Positions 46,228 through 56,986 of a stretch of DNA of 64,000 nt are shown here, piece after piece; the stretch's first letter is position 1; the number at the start of each line of letters is the position of its first letter. Below the pieces are notes generated by a model, which searched no databases, was not told the origin of the DNA, and saw only the letters and a program-made list of their open reading frames with translations. This DNA is from Eucommia ulmoides. Lineage: Eukaryota > Streptophyta > Magnoliopsida > Garryales > Eucommiaceae. The position numbers were made by a program, and so were the translations under genes. The stretch lies in NCBI GenBank assembly GCA_016647705.1, contig CM028326.1:18661401-18725400 (forward strand), read 5' to 3'.

Positions 46228-47756
46228 TGGTAGGGGCGATTTTGTGCACGCCTACTTACGCTCGCAAGTATACAAGGTCTAAAGTTTTAATATAGTGGAT
46301 CTTTGAAGATCGGATATCGTTCCCACAGAGAAAAGTGTGAATAATTGAATTGAATACCGCAATTGATGTAGTCTCGTGTTATCCTTATGACGGAAGACGT
46401 GAATTGAAATTAAATTAAGCTAAACTACAATTAGTGGGTTAATTCTAACTAGGTTGATTAATTAGGGATTGATTTCGTTCACTTAATACACGTTTGATTT
46501 CGTTCGGTTAACAATAACGGAGTTTAGGTATCTAACAATCTTGGTTCGTAAACTCCTCTGCCACCTCTTCCAAGTGTAAGACGGGGGAATACGCAACTTC
46601 GCGTCGACGAAGAGGTCCCCCTCAATGTCTTAAAGACTCTATGCCATGTTAGTCTTGACCCAACATCATCGATTGCACACTAACTAACGCCCTCCCGGGT
46701 CGTTAGGTCGTAACGATGTATTTACCCTAGTCCGAATCTAGGGTTACCTCTTCCGAGTGTCAAACTCTAGATTCTCAAATCCAACCCTGATACCATTACA
46801 AGCATATTAAGATCGTCATCAAATGATAAACACAATTGGACTTAAAACAACAACCATTAAAGAAACGTATATTGAACCAAACGAGTATTTACATAACTAC
46901 ACCTTTCCCTAACTAATTTCTAAATTACACTAACATGTTTTTAGCCAATACAACATTAAATCAAGAGGAGATCATCATCATCAACAATAAACATTAAATA
47001 AAAATATGGAAACAAGGGAAGAAAAGCCAAATCTCAAAGTGGAGTGGTCCACTTTCGCCAAAGAACAATCCTCCCGAGCTTCCTCTTCTCCGTTGATGAA
47101 CTTCCTCTTCTAGCTCTTCAAGGATTGGCTAAGAACACCTCCTAAACTAATCTCATATACTTCCTAAATTACCTAAACTTAACTTAGGTGGAAGGAGAGC
47201 TCTTAAGATGTCAACCGGAGCCTCCTCTCACGTCTAAGCCTTTTTGAGGTTTGGTGGAGGAAATGGTTATATAGGTAAGGTTTGGAAATATCTTCAAACT
47301 ATTTGAAAATAGATATTTCTATGCAGAGTGTCACCGCCTAATCGGTGGTTCACCGCTTAGGCAGTGGACTTAAGTTGGTTAGGTTCTGTCGGTAACTTCA
47401 CCTAAGCGGTGGTTTTTCCGCTTAGGCGGTGCATGTTGGCATAACAATCTGTTCTTTTCTCGCCTAGGCGGTGCTTTTCTCACCTAGGCGGTGGTTCAGC
47501 CCTTCAGCACTCCAACATTCTGCCTCTTTTCCGCCTAAGCGGTAGAACTTCCGCCTAGGCGGTGATCTTCATTCACCGAAACCCTGTTTTGCACATTTTG
47601 TTCACCGTTTCTCCACCTTTTTCACTTGTTTCTCGCCCTTTGACGTCCTTTCACCTGTTTTACAATAAAACACACTAAAACACAATTAAATATAACTAAA
47701 ATGCTTTAAAACTAACAAATTCGGTTTAGAAATAGATAGGTTTTTCACACCTATCA
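46228..47756 (-). repeat. 5' LTR of the LARD
   Basis: It is 1529 bp. A TATA-like CTATATAACC (minus strand, about 47265-47275) lies just downstream of the palindrome array at 47330-47572. Confidence 0.92.
47330..47572. repeat. CCGCCTAGGCGG-type palindrome array, LARD 5' LTR
   Basis: About eight copies: CACCGCCTAATCGGTGG, CACCGCTTAGGCAGTGG, CACCTAAGCGGTGG, CGCTTAGGCGGTG, CGCCTAGGCGGTG, CACCTAGGCGGTGG, CCGCCTAAGCGGTAG and CCGCCTAGGCGGTG. It lies upstream of the putative TATA in the direction of transcription. Confidence 0.88.
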
Positions 47757-47761
47757 GGAAC

Positions 47762-49130
47762 ACCCAGTTTTAACAATGTCAAAACGCTATTAGCATCGTG
47801 TTTATACTATGTATACTTTTGGAGTATTCTTTCCCTACCACCACCGGTCTTAAGGAGAAGCTCCAGAAATAGTAAACAAATTCATTCCTGCTTAATAATT
47901 TTTTCGTACTTTGGCCTTTTGCAATTTTTCTTATTGTGGTCGTTTTTGCTACAGTAATGGACATCAAAGCAATGGCGAAATTGGATATGGAACAGATTGA
48001 GGAGGAGGCTAATGAAGTAGCCCTCTGGCAAGCTGGGCAAGAGGAGGTGGCTGCTCAGGCCGCACCAGCTAGGTTAGCACCCGTCGATCCCTTCTCTCGG
48101 GCAGCACCCCAGGCAGCTCCTGTCAGGTTAGCGGTGCCGACAAGATTTGTGACCCCGGTCCATGCCTGGCCGACGGCAGTACCCGCGAACACAACGAGCC
48201 TGGCCTCGGTGGATAGAAGAAAGAAGGGTAAGAGAAAGGCTAGCACGACGGAGGTGGCAGCTAAGCCTTAGAAGAAGAGTCGAAGAGAAAGCCAACATGG
48301 GTTGGTGAGGTCATTCATTGTGGACACCAGCCTTCAGCTCGATTGAAGTTCCCTAGAAACGCCATCCATCCTCCTGAGCTTTCTTCATAAGATCACGACT
48401 CCTGAAGATCGGGCCTGGTTCGGTGAGAAACCCAACGACAAGCTCTCTATCGACCTTTGTAGGGATTTCTTGTTGGTAAGTTCTCGTCTGGGAAAGACTT
48501 TTAGACTTGGAAGTATTTTTGTTTTTTTATCCTTGCTGACCCTTTTGTCGGTGCAGGGCCTCTGACCAGTATCGGAGCTGGGGCTGCGCCTTCACCAGAC
48601 CATCGAGAAGGTCGAGAAGAGGGAGGATGAGAAGGCAAGGCTAGTGGAGAAGCAGCATGAGCTGGAGGAGATAGTAAAGAAGACTCGGGTGGAAAACAAA
48701 CAACTAAGAAATAGGATTGACGATCTGCTGAAGGAGAAGGTGACGGTGGCCAAGGCATTTAAGGACACCAGGGCCCAGATCGATTGAGCTATTGAGCAAT
48801 CCAACAATATTGTTCGTCAGCTCGAGATGATCACCGCCGACCAAAAGAGGCTGTTGGAGGAGGCCCGGGCTGGCGCTATAGCGGATTAGAAAGAAAAACC
48901 AGGAATATAGGGATCTGGAGAACAACATCGGGGCAGCGGTGATAAGGCTAGGCTTCAGAGGAGCGGTTAATTCCATTCGATGCCAGTTCTCCTAGGTGGA
49001 CTACAAGAAAATCAGAATGGAGCTTGATCCCACACAGGTTTAGGCTGCCAAGGCTAGTAGCATTGGTGCTGGAGGCCAGATTGAGCCCCCTGCTGGTGGT
49101 GAAACTCAGACCGGTGATGCTCCTCAGTAG
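47762..49130 (+). pseudogene. Antisense ORF of the gypsy 3' region, second part, with an intron
   Basis: After a probable 3' splice site (CTACAG at about 47950) it reads MDIKAMAKLDMEQIEEEANE and a Pro/Ala-rich segment, ending KGKRKASTTEVAAKP before a stop. It goes on in the same frame to LCRDFLL. A canonical intron is visible at 48476-48556 (TTG|GTAAG...GTGCAG|GGC). It restores the frame into a long heptad-like coiled coil (RLHQTIEKVEKREDEKAR, LEEIVKKTRVENKQLRN, DDLLKEKVTVAK). It ends GGETQTGDAPQ-stop at 49130. A stop at 48563 and two later stops show decay. Confidence 0.68.
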
Positions 49131-50925
49131 CCCTCCCGCAGCCCAGTAAAAAGCAACAACTTCAACTTTTTTTTTTTTTTTTTTTAGTTTGGCTTGTAAC
49201 GACGGGCTCAACCCCCATTTAATAATGATTTTTTTTGATGAATAAACAAAATTTTCCTTAATCTTTTGATCTTGTTGCATTCTACATGCATAGTCTTGTC
49301 TGTTTGGTTGATGATTTTTGGTCGATTTTCCTTGCACACTTGCTCTAATTATCATTACAACTTAATAAAAGAATTTGAATTCATCCATCGTAAATCAGCT
49401 CGTACACTGCTCAACATAATAATCAAGATGGATTAATTAGCCCAATTATCGTGATGGAACAGTCAAACGAGCCTTGAACACAGTGGGCTCAGTGTCTATT
49501 TTTTGCTCGGCAATTTTTGGTCACTTGGAATTTTTGCAATGAATTTCGGCCACTTCTTATCCGAGTAGTCTTAATGGGACGATGTACGGCATCAGGTAAG
49601 CGAGTAAGTACCGAGCTATTTTGACTTGCGTGAATTTTTAGAAATTCTCAGCAAATTTCTTGCGCTTAGGACTACCTCAATCATCAACACAACACCAAGA
49701 GAAATTTATCATTTCATCGAATACAGGGAGATCAGGTCGGCCCACCAGCCCTTGATCCTTTCTTTACCGTTTGCCCCTAGCCAACTATGCAAGCTCGGTT
49801 TGGCCATGCTCAGGTGGTCAAATTCCTAGAGGAGTGTCTGATCTGAGTAAGGTCCTCAGGTCCACAGACTTCCTGACCTTAGTGGATTCACGTGGCCGTT
49901 TATAGGCGGGTTCTCTGTAGTTGGGCTTGTTCTCGAGCCCTTTCGGGTTATCTCAATTTCTCTTACAGGAACATCGTCCCTTTAGGTCACCTGATCTTAG
50001 CTTGACTGTGAGGGAATAGATGTTAACTGCTAGGTCCTCGGTCCCGATCGGTATAACGCCATTGGGGGGTGACAACTAGTCGGTCCCTGGGCTAATACTA
50101 CCGACCTATGTAGCGTGCCAATTTTATCCTCGACGAATATCAGGATGCCTTTCCTTGGATATTCGGCTAGAGGGCTACCCGTGCTAGTTTATGTAAGATA
50201 TGGGGCCCGCTCATCTCCACCTTCGTGTGGAGATCGGTTAGAGGGCGGCTCGTCTTCACCGTTAACTGTCGGAGGGCTGCATGTCTCTATTTTCGCGTGG
50301 AGATCAGTTAGAAGGAAACTCATCTCCGCTGTTAATGGCCGAAGGGCTACACATCTCCGCCTTTATACTTGTAGAGATTTTGAACCGAACACTATTTTCA
50401 TTGAACGAAAACTTCATTACAACCTTCATAAATCAAAATAAAAAATCTTGACATCTAGGGATATACCTCATTCCAGGGGTGTCTCAGGGGTACCCCTAAT
50501 TCGGTGTCAAGGTTGTATGTGCTCGGCCGGGTGACTCGGGTGACCTTGTAAGGTCTTTCTTAGGTCGGAACGAGCTTGCTAGCATTCTGGTCCTTAGTAG
50601 CCGAGTTGACCTTTCTGAGGACGAGTTCATCAACATCGAAAGAGGAAGGTCAGACCCAGGGATTGTAATTCCAGGCTGCTCTTTGCTAATAGACGGCCTG
50701 GTGGATCTTGGTTCTTTCTCTTATTTCTTCTAAAAGATCCAGGCTTAAGGCCAGGTCTGTTTTGTTTTCAGGTTGGTTAAAGGAGGCAGCAGTCTAAGGT
50801 GAAGACAAACCAATTTCAACCACGATGATGACCTCAGACTCGAAGGTTATGGTAAAGAGAGTCTCATCGGTAGAGGTCTAGGTTGTGGTGTGATAGGCCC
50901 ACAGCACAGGATGAAGGTCTTCCAC
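49131..50925. other. Gypsy 3' region between antisense ORF and integrase
   Basis: Non-coding. A T20-type tract and an AATAAAC near 49240 could end the antisense transcript. Two repeats of about 84 bp at about 50208-50375 share CATCTCC--C, TGGAGATC-GTTAGA and GGGCT--CAT. Each holds a small hairpin, such as ATCTCCAC...GTGGAGAT. Confidence 0.55.
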
Positions 50926-51560
50926 CTACAACCCTTTGGACTTCTCCAACCTTATCTTCAGATTTTTCAGAATAGTCCAGTTGGTGACCTCGACCTGGCC
51001 GTTAACCTGGGGGTAGCCAGGGGAGGATAAATGAGTGCTGATTCCCAGCCCGGCGTAGAGCTTGGCAAAGAAGTCGTTGTCAAATTGTTTCCCGTTATAG
51101 GAAACGATGGCCTTGAGGATGCCAAATTGGTATACAATGCTCTTCCACATGAAGTCCTGTATCTTCTCTTTGGTGATCTTGGCAAGTGGCTCAGCTTCCA
51201 TCTATTTGGTAAAGTAGTCGATGGCGATGACCAAAAATTTCCTCTAGTCGATACCTTGAGAGAACGGGCCAAGGAGGTTGATACCCCACTAGCCGAAGGG
51301 CCACCAGAAGGTCATCAACACTAGCTCAGTTGGCGGTACATGGGGGTGCGCGACAAAACTTTGGCACTAGTTGAATTTTTTCACGAATTCTCCTGCGCCT
51401 TCCAACATCTTTGGCCAGTAGTATCCGTGTCAGAGTAGTTTCCATGCTGACGACCTGCCCCCCGAGTGGTTATTGCAAATTCTTTCATGGACTTCTCTCA
51501 TCATGTACTTAGTCTCCTTCGGTCGGAGGCATCTGGAGTGTGGCCCCGAGAAGGACTTGC
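50926..51560 (-). pseudogene. Integrase core of the gypsy element
   Basis: Reads FLVIAIDYFTK, MEAEPLAKITKEKIQDFMWK, ILKAIVSYNGKQFDNDFF and GYPQVNGQVEVTN. The first catalytic Asp and the Glu of the D,D(35)E triad are present, but the middle Asp of the usual VSDNG is Tyr (VSYNG). A stop precedes MEAEPL. Upstream, 51300-51560 reads the HHCC zinc region in broken form. Inactive. Confidence 0.8.
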
Positions 51561-51674
51561 GATATAAGATTCCATTAATGAGAGTGTAATGTGCAGCTTG
51601 GTATCATATTTTATTGGCTTCAGCCAGTCCGCAGGTAGCATCGCATCGGCTAGATAGCTCCTGAATGGATTGAT

Positions 51675-52300
51675 CTAGGTCGGGTCGGAGCTTAGAGGGC
51701 ATATAGATGCGACCTCGTCAGAGACGGCCATGCTCGACTTGACTTGGTACTCCACGGGAATTGTTATCTTAAGATTGTATTCTACCATCGAGGACAGGTT
51801 AGCCAATGCATCGACATGCTTATTTTCTTCACGGGGTATTTGCTTGACTTTCACTTCTATGAAACTACTCATTAGAGCCTTTACTTTCTCCAAGTAGGCT
51901 ATCATGCTCGGGTCTTTTGCCAAGAATTCACCGTTCACTTGATTAACCACACGCGGGGAGTCTCTTAAGACTTGGAGAGTCTTTACGCTGAATTCCTGGG
52001 CTAATCTTAGATCGGCAATGAGAGATTCGTATTCTGCTTCATTATTGGTAGCTCGAAATTCGAGCTGGAGGGTGTATTCTACTTATTCTTTATCAGGAGT
52101 GATGAGGACCATCTTGGACCCCGAATTGTTCTAGATGGAGGACCCATCGATAAAAAGTTTCCACGAGTCAGGACCTTAGTCAGTGATCCCAACTTGTTTG
52201 TTGCCGACCTCGCTGGTTGATGGAGAGGTCTCCTAGGTGGTTTCTTGGTCGGCGAAGGGATTTTCATCCGAAAATATCAGCTCAGCAATGAAATCTACTA
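51675..52300 (-). pseudogene. Second RNase H-like domain of the gypsy element
   Basis: The 91-codon piece reads VNQVNGEFLAKDPSMIAYLE, FIEVKVKQIPREENKHVDAL and ANLSSMVEYN. This matches the extra RNase H found between the gypsy RNase H and the integrase in Tat-lineage elements. Its upstream half is split by stops. Confidence 0.75.
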
Positions 52301-52399
52301 GGTCCTATCCCTTGATTGCCGTTCTAGGATTTTATTTGATGTAAAACTGGCCCAGTTTGAGGTTGTACTTCATTAACCGTCTAGAGACATCTGGGGAAT

Positions 52400-53834
52400 G
52401 GAGAATTTACCTTAACAGCTGATCTGTCAGCACAACGATGGTATAAGCCTTGAAGTATTGTTTGAGTTTCCTTGAAGCAATCAGGAGGGCGTAGACAAGC
52501 TTCTGAAACCTCATATATCTAGTCTCGGCATCGGTGAGGACCTTGCTCGTGTAGTAGACCAGGCTTTAAGCACTGTTCTCTTCTCTAACTAGGGCTGCGC
52601 TTACCGCTATGGTGGAGGCTACGATGTAGAGGAGAAAATCCTCTTCTCTCTTCAGCGTGCTGAGAAAATGAGTCAAGGAAAGGTATTTTTTAACGCTTGA
52701 AAGCTGTTGTCGCACTCCTCAGTCCATTTGAATGACTTGTTCCCTCGGAGGATTTTGAAAAATGGAAGATACTTCTTGGAAGGCCGGAAGATGAATCAGT
52801 TCAGGGCGGCCAACCAACCTGTTAATATCTGTACTTCTTTCTTATTGCTCTGGGAGGTCATACCGAGCACTGCACTGATCTGGTTAGGGTTTGCATTAAT
52901 GCTGCACTGGGAGACTATGAAGCCAATAAATTTACCAGCGAACACCTTGAAGATGCACTTGCTCAGATTCAGCTTCATACGGTGAGCTTGGAGTTTGTCA
53001 AAACAAGCTTAGAGGTGGCCGAGGTGATCTTCAGCTCAGTTTCTCTTGATGAGCGTGTTGTAGATGTACACCTCCATCGTTTCTACGATCTCTTCCTTAA
53101 ACATTTTGTTTACGAGCCTCTGATAGGTTACCCTAGCATTGCGGAAGCTGAAGGGCATGACCTTGTAGCAGTAGGTGCTCTGTCTATGATGAACGAGGTC
53201 TTACTCTTGTCAAGAGGGTACATGGAGATCTGATTATAGTTGGCATAGGTGTCCAAGAAGCTCAACTGTTGTATCCGGCCATGTCGTCGATTACAATGTC
53301 GATTCTTGGGAGGGGGAATAATTCTTTTGGGCAAGCCTTGTTGAGATCTTTGAAATCTACTCAAAGTCGCCATTTTTTGCTAGTCTTAGGAGCTAAGACC
53401 ACGTTGGCCAGCCAGTTCGGGAACTTGACATCCTTTATGACATTCGATCTGACGAGCTTCTCTATTTCTTTCTTGTTGATCTTCCACCGGTCTAAATAAA
53501 ACTTCCTTCTCTTTTGGAAAATAGGAGGGTGGTGTACGTCAGCGTAGAGCCAATGTATAGCCACATTGGGATGAATCCCGGGAAGCTCGTTGTGAGACCA
53601 GGTGAAGACGTTGTAATTGTCTCTCAACAGCTCGGTGGGCTTGACACAATGATTTGGGCTGAGCCTGGCTTCTATCCTTACCATTTTTTGTTCTATGGTG
53701 AGGTGAATGGGAACTTCAAGGAGATCTTTATGGGGACAGGGTTTGGGCTTTTCATCTCGGGGATCGTCAATGAGATGAGCTCGGTCCCACCAGCTAGGAT
53801 CATGAGCTTGGGAAGTAATCGGCAAGGTTCCCAA
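52400..53834 (-). pseudogene. Reverse transcriptase and first RNase H of the gypsy element
   Basis: The open 157-codon piece (53361-53834) carries the RT entry: NVFTWSHNELPGIHPNV, FQKRRKFYLDRWKINKKEIE and FPNWLANVVLAPK. Downstream, the catalytic YVDD box reads YIYN (53055-53066, in MEVYIYNTLIKR), so both aspartates are gone. The connection domain follows (52796-52978: LNLSKCIFKVFAGKFIGFIVS). The gypsy-type RNase H region continues to about 52400 with stops. This RT cannot be active. Confidence 0.8.
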
Positions 53835-53837
53835 GGC

Positions 53838-54250
53838 TCAGGCCCATGTAGTAATTGTTATTTCCTCTCCATTGCATTTCTTGTGCAGGCTCGGGTTGCT
53901 TCTTGATATCCTTGGACTTCCCCTACCCTGGAGCTGGTAGGGAACTTCAACATTTGGTGATAGCGAACAATTGACCTTTAGGGCGACTACTGTGGGTTGG
54001 CCCATGATTGTATTGTAAGGTGACGGTCTGTCCACAATAAGAAACTTTAACCATATCATGGCCGTCCTGGGCCTGGATCTAACCGTGACGGGTAGTAAGA
54101 CCCATCTAATGGAGCTGAAAACGTCTCCTTTGAAACCGATAAGAGGAGACTTCACGGGCTGAATTATACTGGAGTCCACACTTATTTTATTGAAGACCCA
54201 TTTGAAGATAATATCAGTGGAGCTGCCATCATCAACTAGTATCCTAGCTA
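53838..54250 (-). pseudogene. Aspartic protease of the gypsy element
   Basis: The active site reads LVDDGSSTDIIF (about 54190-54240), equivalent to the LVDxGSSAxIxF box of Tat-like proteases. It is followed by FLIVDRPSPYNTIMGQP (54000-54070), the conserved flap and helix region. Stops lie between it and gag. Protease processes the polyprotein. Confidence 0.75.
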
Positions 54251-54399
54251 TCTTGAAATGATTGATCAGGGCAGAGATAACCAGGGCGTCATCATGGGAG
54301 ATATATACCCCTTTGAGGTCACACTAAAAGAGATGACATTGTGCGAGGTGGCATCGACTGCGCTAATCTCGTACACGTTTTGCTCGGCCTTTCTCTAAC

Positions 54400-56050
54400 C
54401 CTTATGCTCATACCTCTTTCAGGAGGTTGAGGTTTCACCCCTGAGGCCTAACCTGCCGTGGATGACGTTTATCTTACCATCCACTATTAGGTCAGTATCA
54501 TCGCCGAGGTTATCATCCTGAGGCAGAGGTCGACTGTTGTTCCTCCTACGTCGTTGACCTCGATGCTCGTCCTGACAGTTATTTCTCCCAAACTGGGGCT
54601 CGTTCTTTCTGCACACGTAGTTTTTGAGGTACCTATCTTGATGAGGGCCTCTATTTCATTCTTTAGTTGGAAGCATTCTTTGGTGGTGTGGCCACGATCA
54701 TGATGGAAGTCAAGTATTTATCGACCGATTTTCCCATGGGCTTCCCCCTCAGGGGTGGGGCAGGTGAGAAGATTCCTTTCTAGGAGTTCTTGGCGAAGAT
54801 GGTGGAGATTGAAGCTGTCAATAGAGGAAACCCTTGATGGTGAGACATTGGGAGAGGAAGAGGCCTGCTATCCCCGAGTAAAGGGCCTAACCACCATTTA
54901 GCTTAGAGCCGTCTCGAAGATTGAGCCTAGCTCGAGCCTTCATTGGCTTGACCCTTCTTCTTCAAGAGTTATTCTCTCTCTCTCTCTTTTCACCATGTTA
55001 AGGAGATCAACTTTGTAATAGTTGGTACCAAGGTCCAAAGATTCTTGAAGGCATGAGACTTGTTGTGAATTTAAATTGTAGGAGAGTCTTCTATGCCTCA
55101 ACCCATCGATGAAGGCGTTTAGGTCCACGACATCCGAGACCCCTTCACAGGCGAGGGATTTTTTCTAGAATCGATTAACATAATCTCCCAAGTTTTCATT
55201 GGCCTCTTGTTTGAGGGTGAGGATATAGGTGACAGTTTTTGACCTGTGCTGAGAATAGTTGAACTCGGTAAGGAACCAGGTTTGAGCTGGACCGGTCAAG
55301 GAGAGTAGGAAAACTTGCATCGTACTGTATTGGAAGTGGTGTACATATTTATATGAGGCACAAATATGGAAATGTGATCTATGGGGTTGATGGTCCTGTC
55401 ATACTGGGCCACTGGGAGATTGGAAAATCAATAAGGAACAGGCTCACCTATGATTTCATCAATAAAAGAAGACCTTACCCTAGTAGGCAACCCGTCCACA
55501 CTTCCAACGGCCTGTATCTGGTTGAGCATGGCTTCTATTTCAGCCATTTGGCGTTCCATAACTGCTTTCTTTCCAGATGGTACTGCGACCAAGCTGACGA
55601 AGGCCCAGGCTTTATATCTCTAAGTTGGCGGGAAAGAATGATAATCTACCTTGCGGGTCTGGCAGGAACAATGCTCAGTTCGGGCTTGGCGGCTATGCAC
55701 TCGTACTGGTGGCGACCTCGATCTATCTTCAGATTGGTGCCCTCGAGATGGTTGAGACAAAGACCTCGATGAAGCGGAGGGGTCGAGATCGCTTTCCTGT
55801 ACTGCCCAGTTGAGTGATCCCGGATGCTTGACCTGCGAAGACGCCTAAGGCCGGGACAGATGGGCCGGCCTATCCCATGATGGGAATATCATATTCTTTG
55901 GCGGGAACACGGACCTTTGCCCTGGTGTCCGACCTTGGAGCTCTGGAGATGTCTTGAGTGGGGTTGCTATTCACCGTGGTGTTCTAATTCCTCGATTTTA
56001 AAGAGTGACTAGACCTTGTATTCATCAAACCTTAGCAAAATAGGTAGTTG
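54400..56050 (-). pseudogene. gag of the gypsy element (broken)
   Basis: Recognisable pieces include the C-terminal part of the capsid domain around 54940-55300. Minus-strand frames read VDLNAFIDGLRHRRLSYNL, preceded in other frames by sequence like SLTGPAQTWF and F--YSQHR(S). A basic RNA-binding-like tail lies at 54419-54616 (RGQRRRRNNSRP). Stops and frameshifts are frequent. I see no clean CCHC knuckle. Confidence 0.62.
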
Positions 56051-56083
56051 ATGACTTGGAGAAGGCTCTTTGTGCCTTTTTCC

Positions 56084-56099
56084 ATAGACGATGCCAAAC
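56084..56099 (-). other. Primer-binding site region of the gypsy element
   Basis: On the minus strand GTTTGGCATCGTCTATGG begins directly inside the 5' LTR. It resembles the TTTGGCGCCGTCTGTGG type used by many Tat-like elements (from memory), with several changes. Confidence 0.6.
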
Positions 56100-56843
56100 T
56101 GTTGGTGTCAAAAATTTGACCAACCAGCAGTATGGTTCGGTTAATCCTCACGTGGAGATCTGAAGCTAATCTGGAGAGCGCCTTCAGTTGGGCTGGGGCC
56201 TTCAATATTCCTGGAGTTTTATCCTACACATGTTCGAGCTATTAGGGTGCTGTTCGGCCGAATCTTCGTGTCGGTACCTGCATACAGGACGAGCCAAGGT
56301 GTTCTCGGTGTGTCCCCTCCAGTGTGAGAGTAAGAGCTCGGGGGGAAGGAAAATAGGTCGCTTGGATAAAATGAAACTATTACCTCAAAGTTTCAACTTG
56401 TTTAAAGGCTTGGCGAAGCCTTCCTTATATAGGCGAAGATGTCATTAGCATCCCAAAAAATTAGGGCCTTAAGCTCAGTTTACCCCTAATCAGTCTGGCG
56501 CGTGGAGAGAATGAGAGGGATTAGAGCCATGGGTCTGGGCTGGGCCCTTTGTATGTTGATGGAAAGGCCTATAGACCAAGCCTGTGGGGAATGATAGGTC
56601 GGCCTAGGACCGACGTGCAAGTCGGGATGGCTACGCCGACCTGCTGTAGCGGTACTTGGGGGAGAATATTGGAGATGATTGCTTGACGATTAATAGAGTA
56701 TTTCATCTTTACCAACCCGAGGAGGCATCCGAGTTGTTTATTCAACTGGGCTCATTAGGCCATTTGATGACGTGGCGTTGGTGACGTGGCAACCATGATT
56801 TAGGTGGCAGACATGTGGTTGAGGTCGATTTTTACCCACATCA
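56100..56843 (-). repeat. 5' LTR of the gypsy element
   Basis: Partner of 39516-40258. The same TATA-like element is at about 56424. Confidence 0.9.
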
Positions 56844-56848
56844 TTAAT

Positions 56849-56986
56849 TATGACTAAAAGTTTTTTCACCTATGATAGTTTGATTCTCCATTAACCAGTT
56901 AGTCACGTCTTGTTTGTAATAACCCAATGCATAATCGCACCACAAACAATTGTAAAATGCACCAGACATGTGGCTAAAGGCTAACT
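56849..56986. other. Spacer right of the gypsy element
   Basis: Continues the sequence interrupted at 39510. The minus strand has an open stretch (CLWCDYALGYYKQDVTNWL) that I cannot assign. Confidence 0.35.

Larger units (their letters stand above)
41555..47756 (-). mobile_element. LARD-type non-coding LTR element nested in the gypsy antisense ORF
   Basis: LTRs 41555-43043 and 46228-47756 (TGGTAGGGG...CACACCTATCA on the plus strand). Perfect TSD GGAAC at 41550-41554 and 47757-47761. PPT AAGTTTGGGGGTAT and PBS TTGGCGCCATTACCGGGG (both minus strand) give the orientation. The internal region of 3.18 kb has no gag, pol or other recognisable protein. A large, non-coding, structurally complete element is a LARD. 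Mobility would need proteins from another element. Confidence 0.9.
39516..56843 (-). mobile_element. Tat-like Ty3-gypsy retrotransposon, minus strand, with a nested LARD
   Basis: LTRs of 743 and 744 bp (39516-40258 and 56100-56843, TGTTGG...CACATCA on the plus strand). Perfect TSD TTAAT at 39511-39515 and 56844-56848. Minus-strand order: gag, protease, RT, RNase H, integrase, then a long 3' region with an ORF on the opposite strand. RT/RNase H/integrase wording (KRRKF, IPREENKHVDALA, GQVEVTN) and the antisense ORF fit the Tat lineage. About 11.1 kb remain after removing the nested 6.2-kb element. Coding regions have numerous stops and lost catalytic residues, so it is dead unless helped in trans. 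Confidence 0.9.

Noticed and set aside
48501..48976. Minus-strand frames of 70-90 codons
   Set aside because: They are shadows of the plus-strand coiled-coil ORF of the gypsy 3' region.
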